NCBI GenBank assembly: GCA_965229355.1
Contig: OZ245869.1
Location: 2,790,001 to 2,854,000, forward strand
Length of the DNA stretch: 64,000 nucleotides
From: GCA-2737725 sp965229355
GTDB taxonomy: Bacteria; Pseudomonadota; Alphaproteobacteria; Rhodospirillales; Rhodospirillaceae
Reading direction: 5' to 3'
The notes under the pieces were generated by a model, which was given only the letters and a program-made list of their open reading frames with translations, was not told the DNA's origin and did not search any database. The position numbers and the translations under genes are program-made. Below, in pieces: positions 55,981 through 64,000 of this stretch. Every line of letters begins with the position of its first letter. Positions within the stretch are counted from its first letter, which is position 1.

Positions 55981-58824
55981 CTACCAGCGATATGAAAGAC
56001 CCGCTGTCGCCGCGTGGCCGCCGAGGCGGTCATTCAAAATGCCTGTCCAGGCAAGTTTGGCAGTGAGGGCCGGTGTCAGGTCCATACTGGCGGCGGCTTG
56101 GGTTTTCAACCAACCCCGCTTTTCTGCCCGCCCCACGATGACGAAGTCGCTGCCGGTAAAGCCCACAAGGCGCGCAGATGCGGTGCGATCATTGTCTTTC
56201 AAGTCTTGCGACCAGAACGCACCAACCGATAATCGGACGGGGCCTTCAGCGCTGTTGGCGCGTAAGCCAATTTCACCACGTACCGACGATGCTTTCTGCG
56301 CCTGCACCGCCAAGCCTGTCGCAGCTGTTTCACTCAGCGCGCCAATTTTGGCGTGGGCATAATTGATACCGACAGTCGGTTTAATTTGCCAATCACTGGC
56401 CAGAACAATGTAGCCCGCTTCACCAAAGACGCTGTGCATATCAGTATCGGCTTTGGCACTCAGGTTGCCGATCACCAACGCCAGCGGGTCGACATACCCA
56501 TTCAAGCGTGTGGCCGACACTTTACCGTCTCCGATAAAGCCGCCCACATTTGCAAACCAAGCTTCGTTCTGGTGCGTGGCGTAAAGACCAAGCGCTGTGC
56601 TGGATAGTTCGTTCTTGGCATTGCCGCTCGCAAAGTATGTGTCGCCGTCGATGTACGAGGCCGTCATGCCAATGCGCGTATCATCGGTGATCGCATAGTC
56701 CACACCAGCGCTGACACCTTTCATCTGGTAATCAAAGTGATCGCTACTGATCTTCGCACCCGTTTCGCCCGTACGCGCCAGCACGCTGCCCCACGTGCGC
56801 CATGTGCCCCGCGTATGTGTTGTGCTGCTGAGATCAAGCCACGGGGCCAACGCATCTGTTGTGGTTTGCGCCGCTAACACCGTCCACGTTTGTGCGGCGA
56901 CGGGTGAGTCTGATGTCAGCGATGCAAATGTGGACTGCGCTTGTGCTGCTGTCATGCCATCCAGGCGCGGTACCAAATTTAAAGGATCACTGCCTGATAC
57001 AACGGCTCGGTCGAAGGCTGCCGCTAAGCCTGCTTCTTCTGGTGTGCGCGCGACGCTTACAAAGGCGTTGCGTTGAATATTCACTGTGACGGTATTGCTG
57101 GTGACATTGATCGCACCTGTGATGAAGTAAGGCGATAATTGTGTCACGCTGGCAAACGATCCCAAAATCGTGCCCGCACCAACTGGCACATTGATCAGCG
57201 TGAACGATTGGCCGCTGTTCAACCTGGAAGCCGTCGTACGAAGCACCAACTCGCCATCCAGTCTGACGTTGCCGCCGACGGAAATGCGATCAGATGCGCT
57301 ATTTGTGATGTCGAAGATGATGCGGCCTGTGCGGGTCTGCGTCAGTGAGCCAATAATCGTCAGGTCACCAATCGCACCCGTGGCCGGGGTTAACTCACCT
57401 GCATTTGTGACGGACGTCGGCAGGAAACTGCTGCCCACGCCAGCGCCCGAGATTACGCCTGTGCCGCCAAACCCGCCTTGCGCATCAATCGTCACGGAGC
57501 CCGCGCGCAGCCGAGAATTTGTCAGCACGAAATTGCCGCCGGAAATGCGGACATTGCCAAGCAACGAAACGTCGCCGCCCAGAAGCCACGATCCGGTTCC
57601 TGTTTTCTCTGCATCAAAGCGGCCCAGAATGAGGTTGGAGAAAACAGCTCCTGCACCTTCAAAAACGAGCTTGTTGCTCGTGCCCGCACGTCCATCAATA
57701 ACGCCGCTGATAAATGTGATGTTGCCCATGGTCAGCGTGTTGGTACCGCTGCCCAGAATCACATCGCCGGTGATTTGTCCGCCGTTGTAAATTGTTGTGT
57801 TGGCACCGGTGACGCGAACCGCGGCAGATCCGTTGCCGCGAATGGCGCTGAAGTTGTTGAGGATGTTATTGTTGCCGTTAATCAACACTGCAGCGCCCAG
57901 CGTGGTGGCGCTGGTCGGTGCATTGGCTGTGATCGTGCGGCCATTTGAAATGATGTTGTTATTTCCAGAAATTTGCACACCAGCGTAATCGCCGGAAATT
58001 GTTCCGGTGTTGCTAATCACATTGTTATTGCCATCAAGCTGAATGCCGATGCTGTTTTCGCCATCGCGCGGAGTTTGTGTCGAGATCGCGGAAATCGTGC
58101 CGCTGTTGATGATAGTATTGCCGGCACCGCGCAGATGAATACCGGACGATGCAATGCCTGTGGCGGTGATGGTACCAGTGTTGGTGATGCTGTTGGTCGC
58201 CCCCGCATCAATTCCAATGCCGCCGCTGCCGCTGGTGCGGATGGTGCCGGCGTTGGTGATGGTGTTGCTGTCTTCGACATAAATGGCAGGGGCATCTGCG
58301 GCGGTGGTTTCAATCACACCGCTTGCGGCATTTGTGATCAGTCCGTTGTTCACGCCAACAATCGCTACGCTGCCTGCATTGACCGTGTGAATGGTGCCGC
58401 GGTTGGTGATGTTGAAATTGCTGCCGGTCAGAATGGCATACGCAACAGATGAGTCTGTGCGGATGTCGCCGTCATTAGTGAGTGTCAGGCCGTTGCTGGT
58501 GTCGATGCCCAGGCCGCAATTGCCGCGGCCTAAAATTTGCCCGTTATTCGAAACGCGCGCATTGGTACCTAAGCGCACGGCTGCCCGAAACGCGGGGCAA
58601 AAGGTGCTGGGGTTGCCATCATACACACTCTGCACAAAGCTGCCGGTGAGGGTGTTGAGCGTCAGGCCGTTGCCGCCCGTAAACCCATCGTCATCCAGGC
58701 CATCGCAGGTCACGGTGCTTCCCACCAGCGTGCAGGCGGCTTGGGCGGGCGTTGAAAACATCGTGGTGCTGAGACCTAAAGCCAAGGCACTCGCGCTCAT
58801 CCACAGATAGGCACGAACTGTCAT
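55981..58824 (-). CDS. Autotransporter with beta-helix passenger
   Basis: 947 residues from the ATG at 58824. Signal peptide to about residue 29 (TPAQAA). The passenger (about 30-650) is a beta-helix built from repeats of the form NxGTIxxxG with N-I-T/I-N-x-G ladders (ITNRGTIHT, ITNAGTIRTSG, ISNTGTISG). The C-terminal 260 residues are the type Va barrel (WGSVLARTGETG, SAGVDYAITDDTRIGMTASY), ending SYRW. The surface role is unknown; adhesion or aggregation is common for such proteins. Cysteines occur only near the N-terminal part of the passenger. Confidence 0.92.
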   Translation of the reverse strand: MTVRAYLWMSASALALGLSTTMFSTPAQAACTLVGSTVTCDGLDDDGFTGGNGLTLNTLTGSFVQSVYDGNPSTFCPAFRAAVRLGTNARVSNNGQILGRGNCGLGIDTSNGLTLTNDGDIRTDSSVAYAILTGSNFNITNRGTIHTVNAGSVAIVGVNNGLITNAASGVIETTAADAPAIYVEDSNTITNAGTIRTSGSGGIGIDAGATNSITNTGTITATGIASSGIHLRGAGNTIINSGTISAISTQTPRDGENSIGIQLDGNNNVISNTGTISGDYAGVQISGNNNIISNGRTITANAPTSATTLGAAVLINGNNNILNNFSAIRGNGSAAVRVTGANTTIYNGGQITGDVILGSGTNTLTMGNITFISGVIDGRAGTSNKLVFEGAGAVFSNLILGRFDAEKTGTGSWLLGGDVSLLGNVRISGGNFVLTNSRLRAGSVTIDAQGGFGGTGVISGAGVGSSFLPTSVTNAGELTPATGAIGDLTIIGSLTQTRTGRIIFDITNSASDRISVGGNVRLDGELVLRTTASRLNSGQSFTLINVPVGAGTILGSFASVTQLSPYFITGAINVTSNTVTVNIQRNAFVSVARTPEEAGLAAAFDRAVVSGSDPLNLVPRLDGMTAAQAQSTFASLTSDSPVAAQTWTVLAAQTTTDALAPWLDLSSTTHTRGTWRTWGSVLARTGETGAKISSDHFDYQMKGVSAGVDYAITDDTRIGMTASYIDGDTYFASGNAKNELSSTALGLYATHQNEAWFANVGGFIGDGKVSATRLNGYVDPLALVIGNLSAKADTDMHSVFGEAGYIVLASDWQIKPTVGINYAHAKIGALSETAATGLAVQAQKASSVRGEIGLRANSAEGPVRLSVGAFWSQDLKDNDRTASARLVGFTGSDFVIVGRAEKRGWLKTQAAASMDLTPALTAKLAWTGILNDRLGGHAATAGLSYRW

Positions 58825-59012
58825 GAAAGCCCCCAAACACGATTGAATAGACACAACCGTAAAGCATGGCCCCGTAACCTGACAACGGACGCCTGCTAAA
58901 TAGAGACGATTGTATTAAAAGTGCCCCTGAACAAAGGGCCCTATCAGCGTGCTTCGGCCTCATCAACGCGCTCAGAACTACTTCTTGGCGCGCTGATTTC
59001 TCGTCAGTCCAT

Positions 59013-62000
59013 CTACCATTGTATAATAACAGCCCCTTGTTTTCCTGCTGTGCTGCCGCTTTCACCGCCGCGCCCAGGTGTGTTGCTGCACGGCGAGCCT
59101 GTCGCGGAGCAATAACCGGTTCCCGCATAGTCCGGATCTTGTGTTCCCCCCGGATTAGCGTTGTTGCCATTGGCAACGCCCGAACGGCCTGCTTGTCCCG
59201 TTGCGCCGATTGCGCCTGTGTCGGCAAAGCCAGCGCCGCCACCTCCGCCAAATCCTGAGCCGTCGTCGTCTGGCACGTTAGCATCAGTATCAATGGTGCC
59301 GCTGTCGAAGCCGCCAGTCTGGCCGCCGCCCGAGGTCATGCCGACAACACGGATGCCACCTCCACCGCCACCACTTCCAATTTCATCGGCAGCGCCGCCG
59401 CTACCATCATTCAGGCCATTGTGTCCTGCGCCGCCATTTGCAATCAGCGATACGCCGCCCGCAGCACTTCCGCTGCCGCTCGCTCCGTTGCGATCTGTCG
59501 GGGCAATACCCCCGGCCTCGCAGTTTGTGGCATGAACAGGACTTGTTGCCGGAAATGATGTTGAGCTACCTGGCCGTCCGCCACATCTGCTACTGCTTTC
59601 GTCGGGCGCACGTGCTGGGGCGGCGCCGGTTCCCCCACCGCCGCCGCCAGGGCCGCAGTTACCTTCTGTGTCGCAGTTGGGATTGGACCCTGTGCCCATA
59701 TTGTCATCGCCGAACGATGCGCCCCCACCGCCGCCCGCGATCATGCCTGGAAAATCGGTGCTGGGGTCTAAGACATCATCCACATCTGTGTCGCGCCACA
59801 AGCCTGACGCACCGCCGCCGCCTGCGCCATTGTTGCGCGCTGTCGCAGCCGCACCGCCCGTACTCACGTCAATCCGCAGATCTAAGCGGCCGGTAATTGC
59901 TGTGCCACTGATGGTGTAAAGCTTACCAGCGGAGAAACCGCTGCCGCCGCCGGTCGAGTCATCACTGCCGAACTCGTATCCGCCACCACCTGCGCCCCAG
60001 GCCTTGACGTGAAAAGATGACAGATTATTCGGCACGCTAATTGAATGACTTTGATCGGCTTGGCGGTATTCGCATTTGAATGCGCCAACAACAGCGCCTT
60101 GCGAGGAGCCAGAAGAACAGAATGCGGCCGAAGCGAATACAGGAACGTGGCGTTGACCAATAGAAGTATAGGTTGCTCCTGTTAGCGTGCCGTTGACGCC
60201 GGCGGTGCTTGATAATGTAGATACAACTGTCGTTGCGGCAAATGTCGGTAACGTGCCGGATTTGTCGCGGTCGAATGTCCAGTTTGCAATCAAGCCAGGT
60301 GCACTGCCACTGACAAGCGGCAAGCGACGATCATAATTGTCAAAAATTTCCGAGGCCGTGCGGGCCACGTTCCACGCACGCACATCTGTGATGTCGCCTG
60401 TGAATTCGTTGACGATATTGGGAACGCTGTCGCGCTCTGCGCCAACTGTAAAACGGGCTGTGCCGTTGCGCACGCCATTGGTTGCAAATGAAGTTGATGT
60501 GCTGCTGGCGATAAGCTCGCGATTTACGTACAGCTTCGCCGCGCGGCCAGAGGTGGCCGTGCCGTTGTATGAGACAGCTATATGATCCCACTGACCTGCT
60601 TTTGCGGTGTAGCCACTAAAGTTATGCGTTTCCAGGACAACGCCCGTTCCTGGTGTTCCCGCAAGCTGCAACGTAATCCCGCCACCAGCCCGGATGTAGA
60701 GACGATAAGCCTGTGAGGTGTTGGCAGCCCCCTCGATCCACTTTGAAATCAGAGTGGCTTGTCCCGTTGTCGGTATCGCACGCGGGCGCATCCACGCTTC
60801 TAATGTGAGGTTGCCGGTGGTGGTGTCGTGATTGTCGCCACCTGTCAGGACGATATCATCTGCGCCGTCAAAGCGGGCCGCCATACCACCACGCCCCAGA
60901 AACATGTCGTCAACTTCGGTGGTTGCGTCGCTGTAATTGACGATAGTGACGCCGTTCGTGTTGCCTAAATCACGTTGAGCGGCAGCAATGGCCGTCAGCG
61001 ATACGAATGCTGTATTCGTCGCAAGGTTATTCTGTGTGATGCGTGCCGAGACCTGCACCCCATCGTCATAAATTTCGACCGTATAACTTGTGTTGTTGCT
61101 GATGGTGAAGGTGCTAGCGCTGATGGCTAGATTGCTGCCTGAATCGCAGGCTGTCGTGACGTTATCGCAAATGAAGATGTTGTTTGCTGTAGCGCCATTT
61201 GCATTGTCTGCAACATCGGTGAAAAAGCGCACGGTAATGCCGTCGTTGGTGCCGGTATCGAAAATATCAGCACTGAAACTGCCGACAGTTGTTACTGTAT
61301 TTCGATCAGCAGGTGTCGCGCGCAGACCCGCCGATATGCCGGCTGTGTTGCTGGTGCCTAATGTGGTCGGTGTCCATTCAAACGAGAAGTAGCGTCCGCG
61401 CTCGGCGGGGCTTAGGGCTAGCGTTGTTGCGCGAATTGCCGCACCACCGCCGCTAAAACGCAGCACGCGGTCAGTTGCATTGCCACTGACAGTGGACTGT
61501 TGTGTGCTTGCACTGCCGCTGAGTGACGCCAAATTGCTTGGCAATGCGCCGACGGTTGCATCGGTAAAATCTTCATTCAGGACAGCGTTGACTTCCCCAC
61601 CCGGGGTCAGTGTTTCGCACATCCGTGTGAGTTGCGTGTTAGAGCCGACATACACTTTGTCATCAAAATAGCTGGAACTGTCCGTATTGGCCGGGCCGGA
61701 AATGATGACCACATTGCTAGGGTCAGTGCAGTTTGAATTTGTCGAGGGGCAATTCTGCAGCTCTGCGCTGCTGCTTGGCGTAGCACGCGCTGTCCTCGCG
61801 GACGAAATCGCGCCCAGGCCGTTCGCGCCATGGCTTATAATCGCATAATAATAAGGGGTTCCTTCACCGGCTGACTGGCTCGAAAGCCTGACTTCGGTAT
61901 CAGTCACATTGTTCATTGTGCCGGTGAATTCGACCAGTGAAGAGTCGTATGAATTAGCGACCGATGTGCATACAGACCGTGCCGTATCATTGCTGGTAAC

Positions 62001-62429
62001 GGCATAGGTGAAATAATTTCCGTATGCGTCGATGGCGTCTGATTCAGACAAGCGTAGTGAAATCCACGGCAGCACACCCGTACTGGCGGCGCATGTTGTC
62101 GTGCCGTTTTCTAAACCATCGGGCGGCATGTCCGTGTCTGGGCATGGAAGACGGTAGTGCAAGGTGGATGGCGTGGCGTCATCGCCAGTCAGGAAATAGG
62201 CAAGGATGCTATCTTTGATGACCTTTGCCGAGGTCGATGACGTCGTGATGCGTTGAATTTTGCTTTCAATATTTTGACGCTGCAAGCTAGCAATCATCGT
62301 CGTTGCCAGAGCGATAAGTGCTATGGCGATGATCAGGCCTGCAACGCCATCATCCCGCATCGCTTCAGATCGAAATGCCCCCCACATGCGCTTAAAGCGG
62401 ACTGCGATCTGAGGCAAAAAACAGGGCAT
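59013..62429 (-). CDS. Giant pilin-like protein with LamG and glycine-rich regions
   Basis: 1138 residues from the ATG at 62429; ATGs at 62387 and 62360 would shorten the basic N-terminus and none has a good ribosome site. A single hydrophobic helix (GVAGLIIAIALIALATTMIA, about 28-48) followed by a helical region resembles a type IV pilin or pseudopilin N-terminus, without a clear GFTLIE site. LamG/concanavalin-like domain at about 530-720 (LTLEAWMRPRAIP, GQWDHIAVSYNG, FTGDITDVRAWNVARTASEI). From about 800 the sequence is glycine-rich (AGGGGGASFG, GPGGGGGGTGAAP) to the end, as in surface glycine-rich domains. It is probably a cell-surface adhesin or sheath-like protein. Confidence 0.8.
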   Translation of the reverse strand: MPCFLPQIAVRFKRMWGAFRSEAMRDDGVAGLIIAIALIALATTMIASLQRQNIESKIQRITTSSTSAKVIKDSILAYFLTGDDATPSTLHYRLPCPDTDMPPDGLENGTTTCAASTGVLPWISLRLSESDAIDAYGNYFTYAVTSNDTARSVCTSVANSYDSSLVEFTGTMNNVTDTEVRLSSQSAGEGTPYYYAIISHGANGLGAISSARTARATPSSSAELQNCPSTNSNCTDPSNVVIISGPANTDSSSYFDDKVYVGSNTQLTRMCETLTPGGEVNAVLNEDFTDATVGALPSNLASLSGSASTQQSTVSGNATDRVLRFSGGGAAIRATTLALSPAERGRYFSFEWTPTTLGTSNTAGISAGLRATPADRNTVTTVGSFSADIFDTGTNDGITVRFFTDVADNANGATANNIFICDNVTTACDSGSNLAISASTFTISNNTSYTVEIYDDGVQVSARITQNNLATNTAFVSLTAIAAAQRDLGNTNGVTIVNYSDATTEVDDMFLGRGGMAARFDGADDIVLTGGDNHDTTTGNLTLEAWMRPRAIPTTGQATLISKWIEGAANTSQAYRLYIRAGGGITLQLAGTPGTGVVLETHNFSGYTAKAGQWDHIAVSYNGTATSGRAAKLYVNRELIASSTSTSFATNGVRNGTARFTVGAERDSVPNIVNEFTGDITDVRAWNVARTASEIFDNYDRRLPLVSGSAPGLIANWTFDRDKSGTLPTFAATTVVSTLSSTAGVNGTLTGATYTSIGQRHVPVFASAAFCSSGSSQGAVVGAFKCEYRQADQSHSISVPNNLSSFHVKAWGAGGGGYEFGSDDSTGGGSGFSAGKLYTISGTAITGRLDLRIDVSTGGAAATARNNGAGGGGASGLWRDTDVDDVLDPSTDFPGMIAGGGGGASFGDDNMGTGSNPNCDTEGNCGPGGGGGGTGAAPARAPDESSSRCGGRPGSSTSFPATSPVHATNCEAGGIAPTDRNGASGSGSAAGGVSLIANGGAGHNGLNDGSGGAADEIGSGGGGGGIRVVGMTSGGGQTGGFDSGTIDTDANVPDDDGSGFGGGGGAGFADTGAIGATGQAGRSGVANGNNANPGGTQDPDYAGTGYCSATGSPCSNTPGRGGESGSTAGKQGAVIIQW

Positions 62430-62750
62430 GATAATAAACTGAGGGTTGAATTTTTATTTAATTACAATAAGTTAGCTGGTTATAGGTACTTAAGTTATGA
62501 TGTCTAGGCGGTTGGGTACTAAGGTCGCCAGGCAAACGGTAATTTGGTTTGATCGCGCACGCGGGCGCGGCGGCGTTCTGGGGCTGCTGTCGTGAGCATT
62601 CAAAACGCTTGAATTTCAGGCTGAAGGCGCGAGAGCGTAAGGCGCCGTATGCTCGTGCAGGGCGTCCCTGATGTTCAGCCCGTGAAGGTCGACAGGGTTC
62701 CGCCGCCCGTGTAAAAGCCGCTCTCATCCTTTTTTAATGAGCGAGCACCG
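62430..62750. other. Gene-free stretch before ettA
   Basis: 321 bases holding the divergent promoters of the pilin-like gene and ettA. GC-rich between 62560 and 62700. A minus-strand frame at 62458-62727 has an Arg/Pro-rich translation typical of chance and is not called. No further structure seen. Confidence 0.5.
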
Positions 62751-64000
62751 ATGGCAGCCTACCAATACATCTACGTCATGAAGGGTCTGAACAAGACTTT
62801 CCCCGGCGGGAAAGAGGTCTTGAAGGATATTTGGCTGTCGTTCCTGCCAGGCGCCAAAATCGGCGTATTGGGCGTGAACGGGTCGGGTAAATCGACCCTG
62901 ATGAAGATTATGGCTGGCCAAGACACCAATTTTACCGGTGAAGCCTGGGCCGCTGAAGGCGTGAAGGTTGGCTATCTGTCGCAAGAGCCGCAGTTGGATG
63001 AAACCAAGACCGCTCTTGAAAACGTCATGGACGGCGTGGGCGAAGTAAAAGCGCTGCTCGACCGCTTTGAAGCCGTCAGCGCGCGCTTTGCTGAAGAACT
63101 GACGGATGATGAAATGAACGCCGTCATCGCCGAGCAAGGTGAATTGCAAGAAAAGATCGACGCCGTAAATGGCTGGGATTTGCAGCGGAACGTCGAGATT
63201 GCCATGGACGCGCTGCGTTGCCCGCCGGGCGATGCCGATGTGACCAAGCTGTCAGGCGGTGAGCGCCGCCGCATCGCATTGTGCCGTTTGCTGCTGTCCA
63301 AACCAGATATGCTGCTGCTCGACGAACCCACCAACCACTTGGATGCTGAATCGGTGGGTTGGTTGGAAAAGTTCTTAGAAGAGTATCCGGGCACTGTCGT
63401 GGCCGTAACCCACGATCGTTATTTCTTGGACAACGTCACCAGCTGGATCTTGGAATTGGATCGCGGCAAGGGCATTCCATACGAAGGCAACTACACCGGC
63501 TGGCTGAAGCAAAAACAAAAACGCATGCAGCAGGAAGAGCGCGAAGAAGCCGCCCGCGACCGCACCATCGAACGCGAATTGGAATGGATGGGCCAAAGCC
63601 CGCAAGCACGCCGCACCAAAAGCAAAGCGCGTATTTCAGCGTTCAATGACTTGGTGGCCGCTGCAGCTGACAAAGCCCCTGATACCGCGCAGATCATTAT
63701 TCCGGTCGCTGAGCGTTTGGGCGGTACGGTGGTTGAATTCAACGGCCTCACCAAAGGCTTCGGTGACAAGTTGTTGATCGACAACCTCACCTTCAATCTG
63801 CCGCCGGGTGGCATCGTGGGCGTGATTGGTCCGAACGGTGCAGGTAAGTCGACGCTGTTCCGTATGATCACCGGCCAGGACAAACCCGACAGTGGCACCA
63901 TTAAAATTGGTGAGACCGTGCAATTGGGCTACGTCGATCAAAGCCGCGATAGCCTGAAAGATAAGGCGACGGTGTGGGAAGAAATTTCCGACGGCAACGA
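62751..64000 (+). CDS. ettA: Energy-dependent translational throttle protein EttA (ABC-F), 3' end outside the window
   Basis: 416 codons are visible and the frame is open to the window edge; the family is about 555 residues. First ATPase: Walker A GVNGSGKST, signature LSGGERRR, Walker B LLLDEPTNHLD and switch His in VTHDRYF. The linker with the arm typical of EttA follows (GNYTGWLKQKQKRMQQEERE), then the second Walker A GPNGAGKST. EttA binds the ribosomal E site and controls the first elongation step according to ATP level. Confidence 0.95.
   Translation, partial: MAAYQYIYVMKGLNKTFPGGKEVLKDIWLSFLPGAKIGVLGVNGSGKSTLMKIMAGQDTNFTGEAWAAEGVKVGYLSQEPQLDETKTALENVMDGVGEVKALLDRFEAVSARFAEELTDDEMNAVIAEQGELQEKIDAVNGWDLQRNVEIAMDALRCPPGDADVTKLSGGERRRIALCRLLLSKPDMLLLDEPTNHLDAESVGWLEKFLEEYPGTVVAVTHDRYFLDNVTSWILELDRGKGIPYEGNYTGWLKQKQKRMQQEEREEAARDRTIERELEWMGQSPQARRTKSKARISAFNDLVAAAADKAPDTAQIIIPVAERLGGTVVEFNGLTKGFGDKLLIDNLTFNLPPGGIVGVIGPNGAGKSTLFRMITGQDKPDSGTIKIGETVQLGYVDQSRDSLKDKATVWEEISDGN

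Noticed and set aside
58691..59293. 200-codon minus-strand frame spanning the autotransporter promoter
   Set aside because: It is a shadow of the ends of two strong genes on the same strand and has chance-like composition.
62458..62727. 89-codon minus-strand frame before ettA
   Set aside because: Arg/Pro-rich translation with no family features and no ribosome site.
1..64000. CRISPR array, tRNA or rRNA genes, intact insertion sequence or prophage
   Set aside because: No regularly spaced repeats, no tRNA-like or rRNA segments, and no transposase or integrase reading frame were seen.

Overview
The window looks like an ordinary chromosomal segment of an alphaproteobacterium with moderate GC (impression, not counted). 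The grounds are several TonB-dependent receptors, a FecI/FecR pair, chemotaxis genes with a CheZ-type phosphatase, a DUF3297 protein, and above all an island built on the alphaproteobacterial general stress response: EcfG-type promoters (GGAAC-N16-CGTT) and a PhyR-like sigma-mimic protein. I cannot name the genus. I see no rRNA, tRNA, CRISPR array, intact transposase or prophage.

Layout. 1-2.5 kb: end of a chemotaxis/motility cluster (CheZ-like phosphatase, an unknown 351-residue protein, a PilZ protein, a CheY-like receiver). 2.5-5.8 kb: an empty stretch, tRNA hydroxylase TrhO, and a TPR-WavE-like glycan protein. 5.9-16.3 kb: a catabolic or scavenging group (pyridoxal-phosphate lyase of the D-cysteine desulfhydrase/L-cysteate sulfo-lyase family, Asp/Glu racemase, CapA-like protein, TonB receptor, AbgT transporter, CocE-type hydrolase, LysR regulator). 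16.5-23.5 kb: FkbM methyltransferase, then a signalling block of a histidine kinase, a REC-LuxR regulator, a REC-HDOD protein and a REC protein with a degenerate HD-GYP domain. 23.5-25.7 kb: small conserved genes.

25.6-29.1 kb is the most informative part. Four EcfG-type promoters with the same 16-bp spacer lie within 3.2 kb. They drive a SemiSWEET transporter, a PhyR-like protein that has lost its receiver domain, an unknown 110-residue protein, and an operon of entericidin, a DUF1328-like membrane protein and a PurD-like ATP-grasp enzyme. Two of these genes are very short (48 and 55 residues) and easy to miss.

29.2-44.7 kb: envelope and stress genes: YceI lipoprotein, an ArsR-controlled operon of SRPBCC and VOC proteins with a visible operator, an SH3 protein with calcium-binding-type repeats, CHRD protein, MATE pump, the peroxide module AhpD-AhpC-OxyR, a Rap1a-like protein, ferredoxin-NADP reductase, a second TonB receptor, and a flavin group (ApbE, a membrane protein, an exported FMN-binding protein). 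44.8-46.3 kb: a methyltransferase with a Tat-type signal and its overlapping partner gene. 46.7-56 kb: FecI, FecR, an STN-type TonB receptor, two paralogous VOC proteins (one with a Tat-type signal), an amidohydrolase, an unknown protein and a CaiB/BaiF CoA-transferase, which together look like a substrate-uptake and breakdown locus. 56-62.4 kb: an autotransporter and a very large pilin-like LamG/glycine-rich protein. 62.75 kb to the end: the ABC-F ATPase EttA, cut by the window edge.
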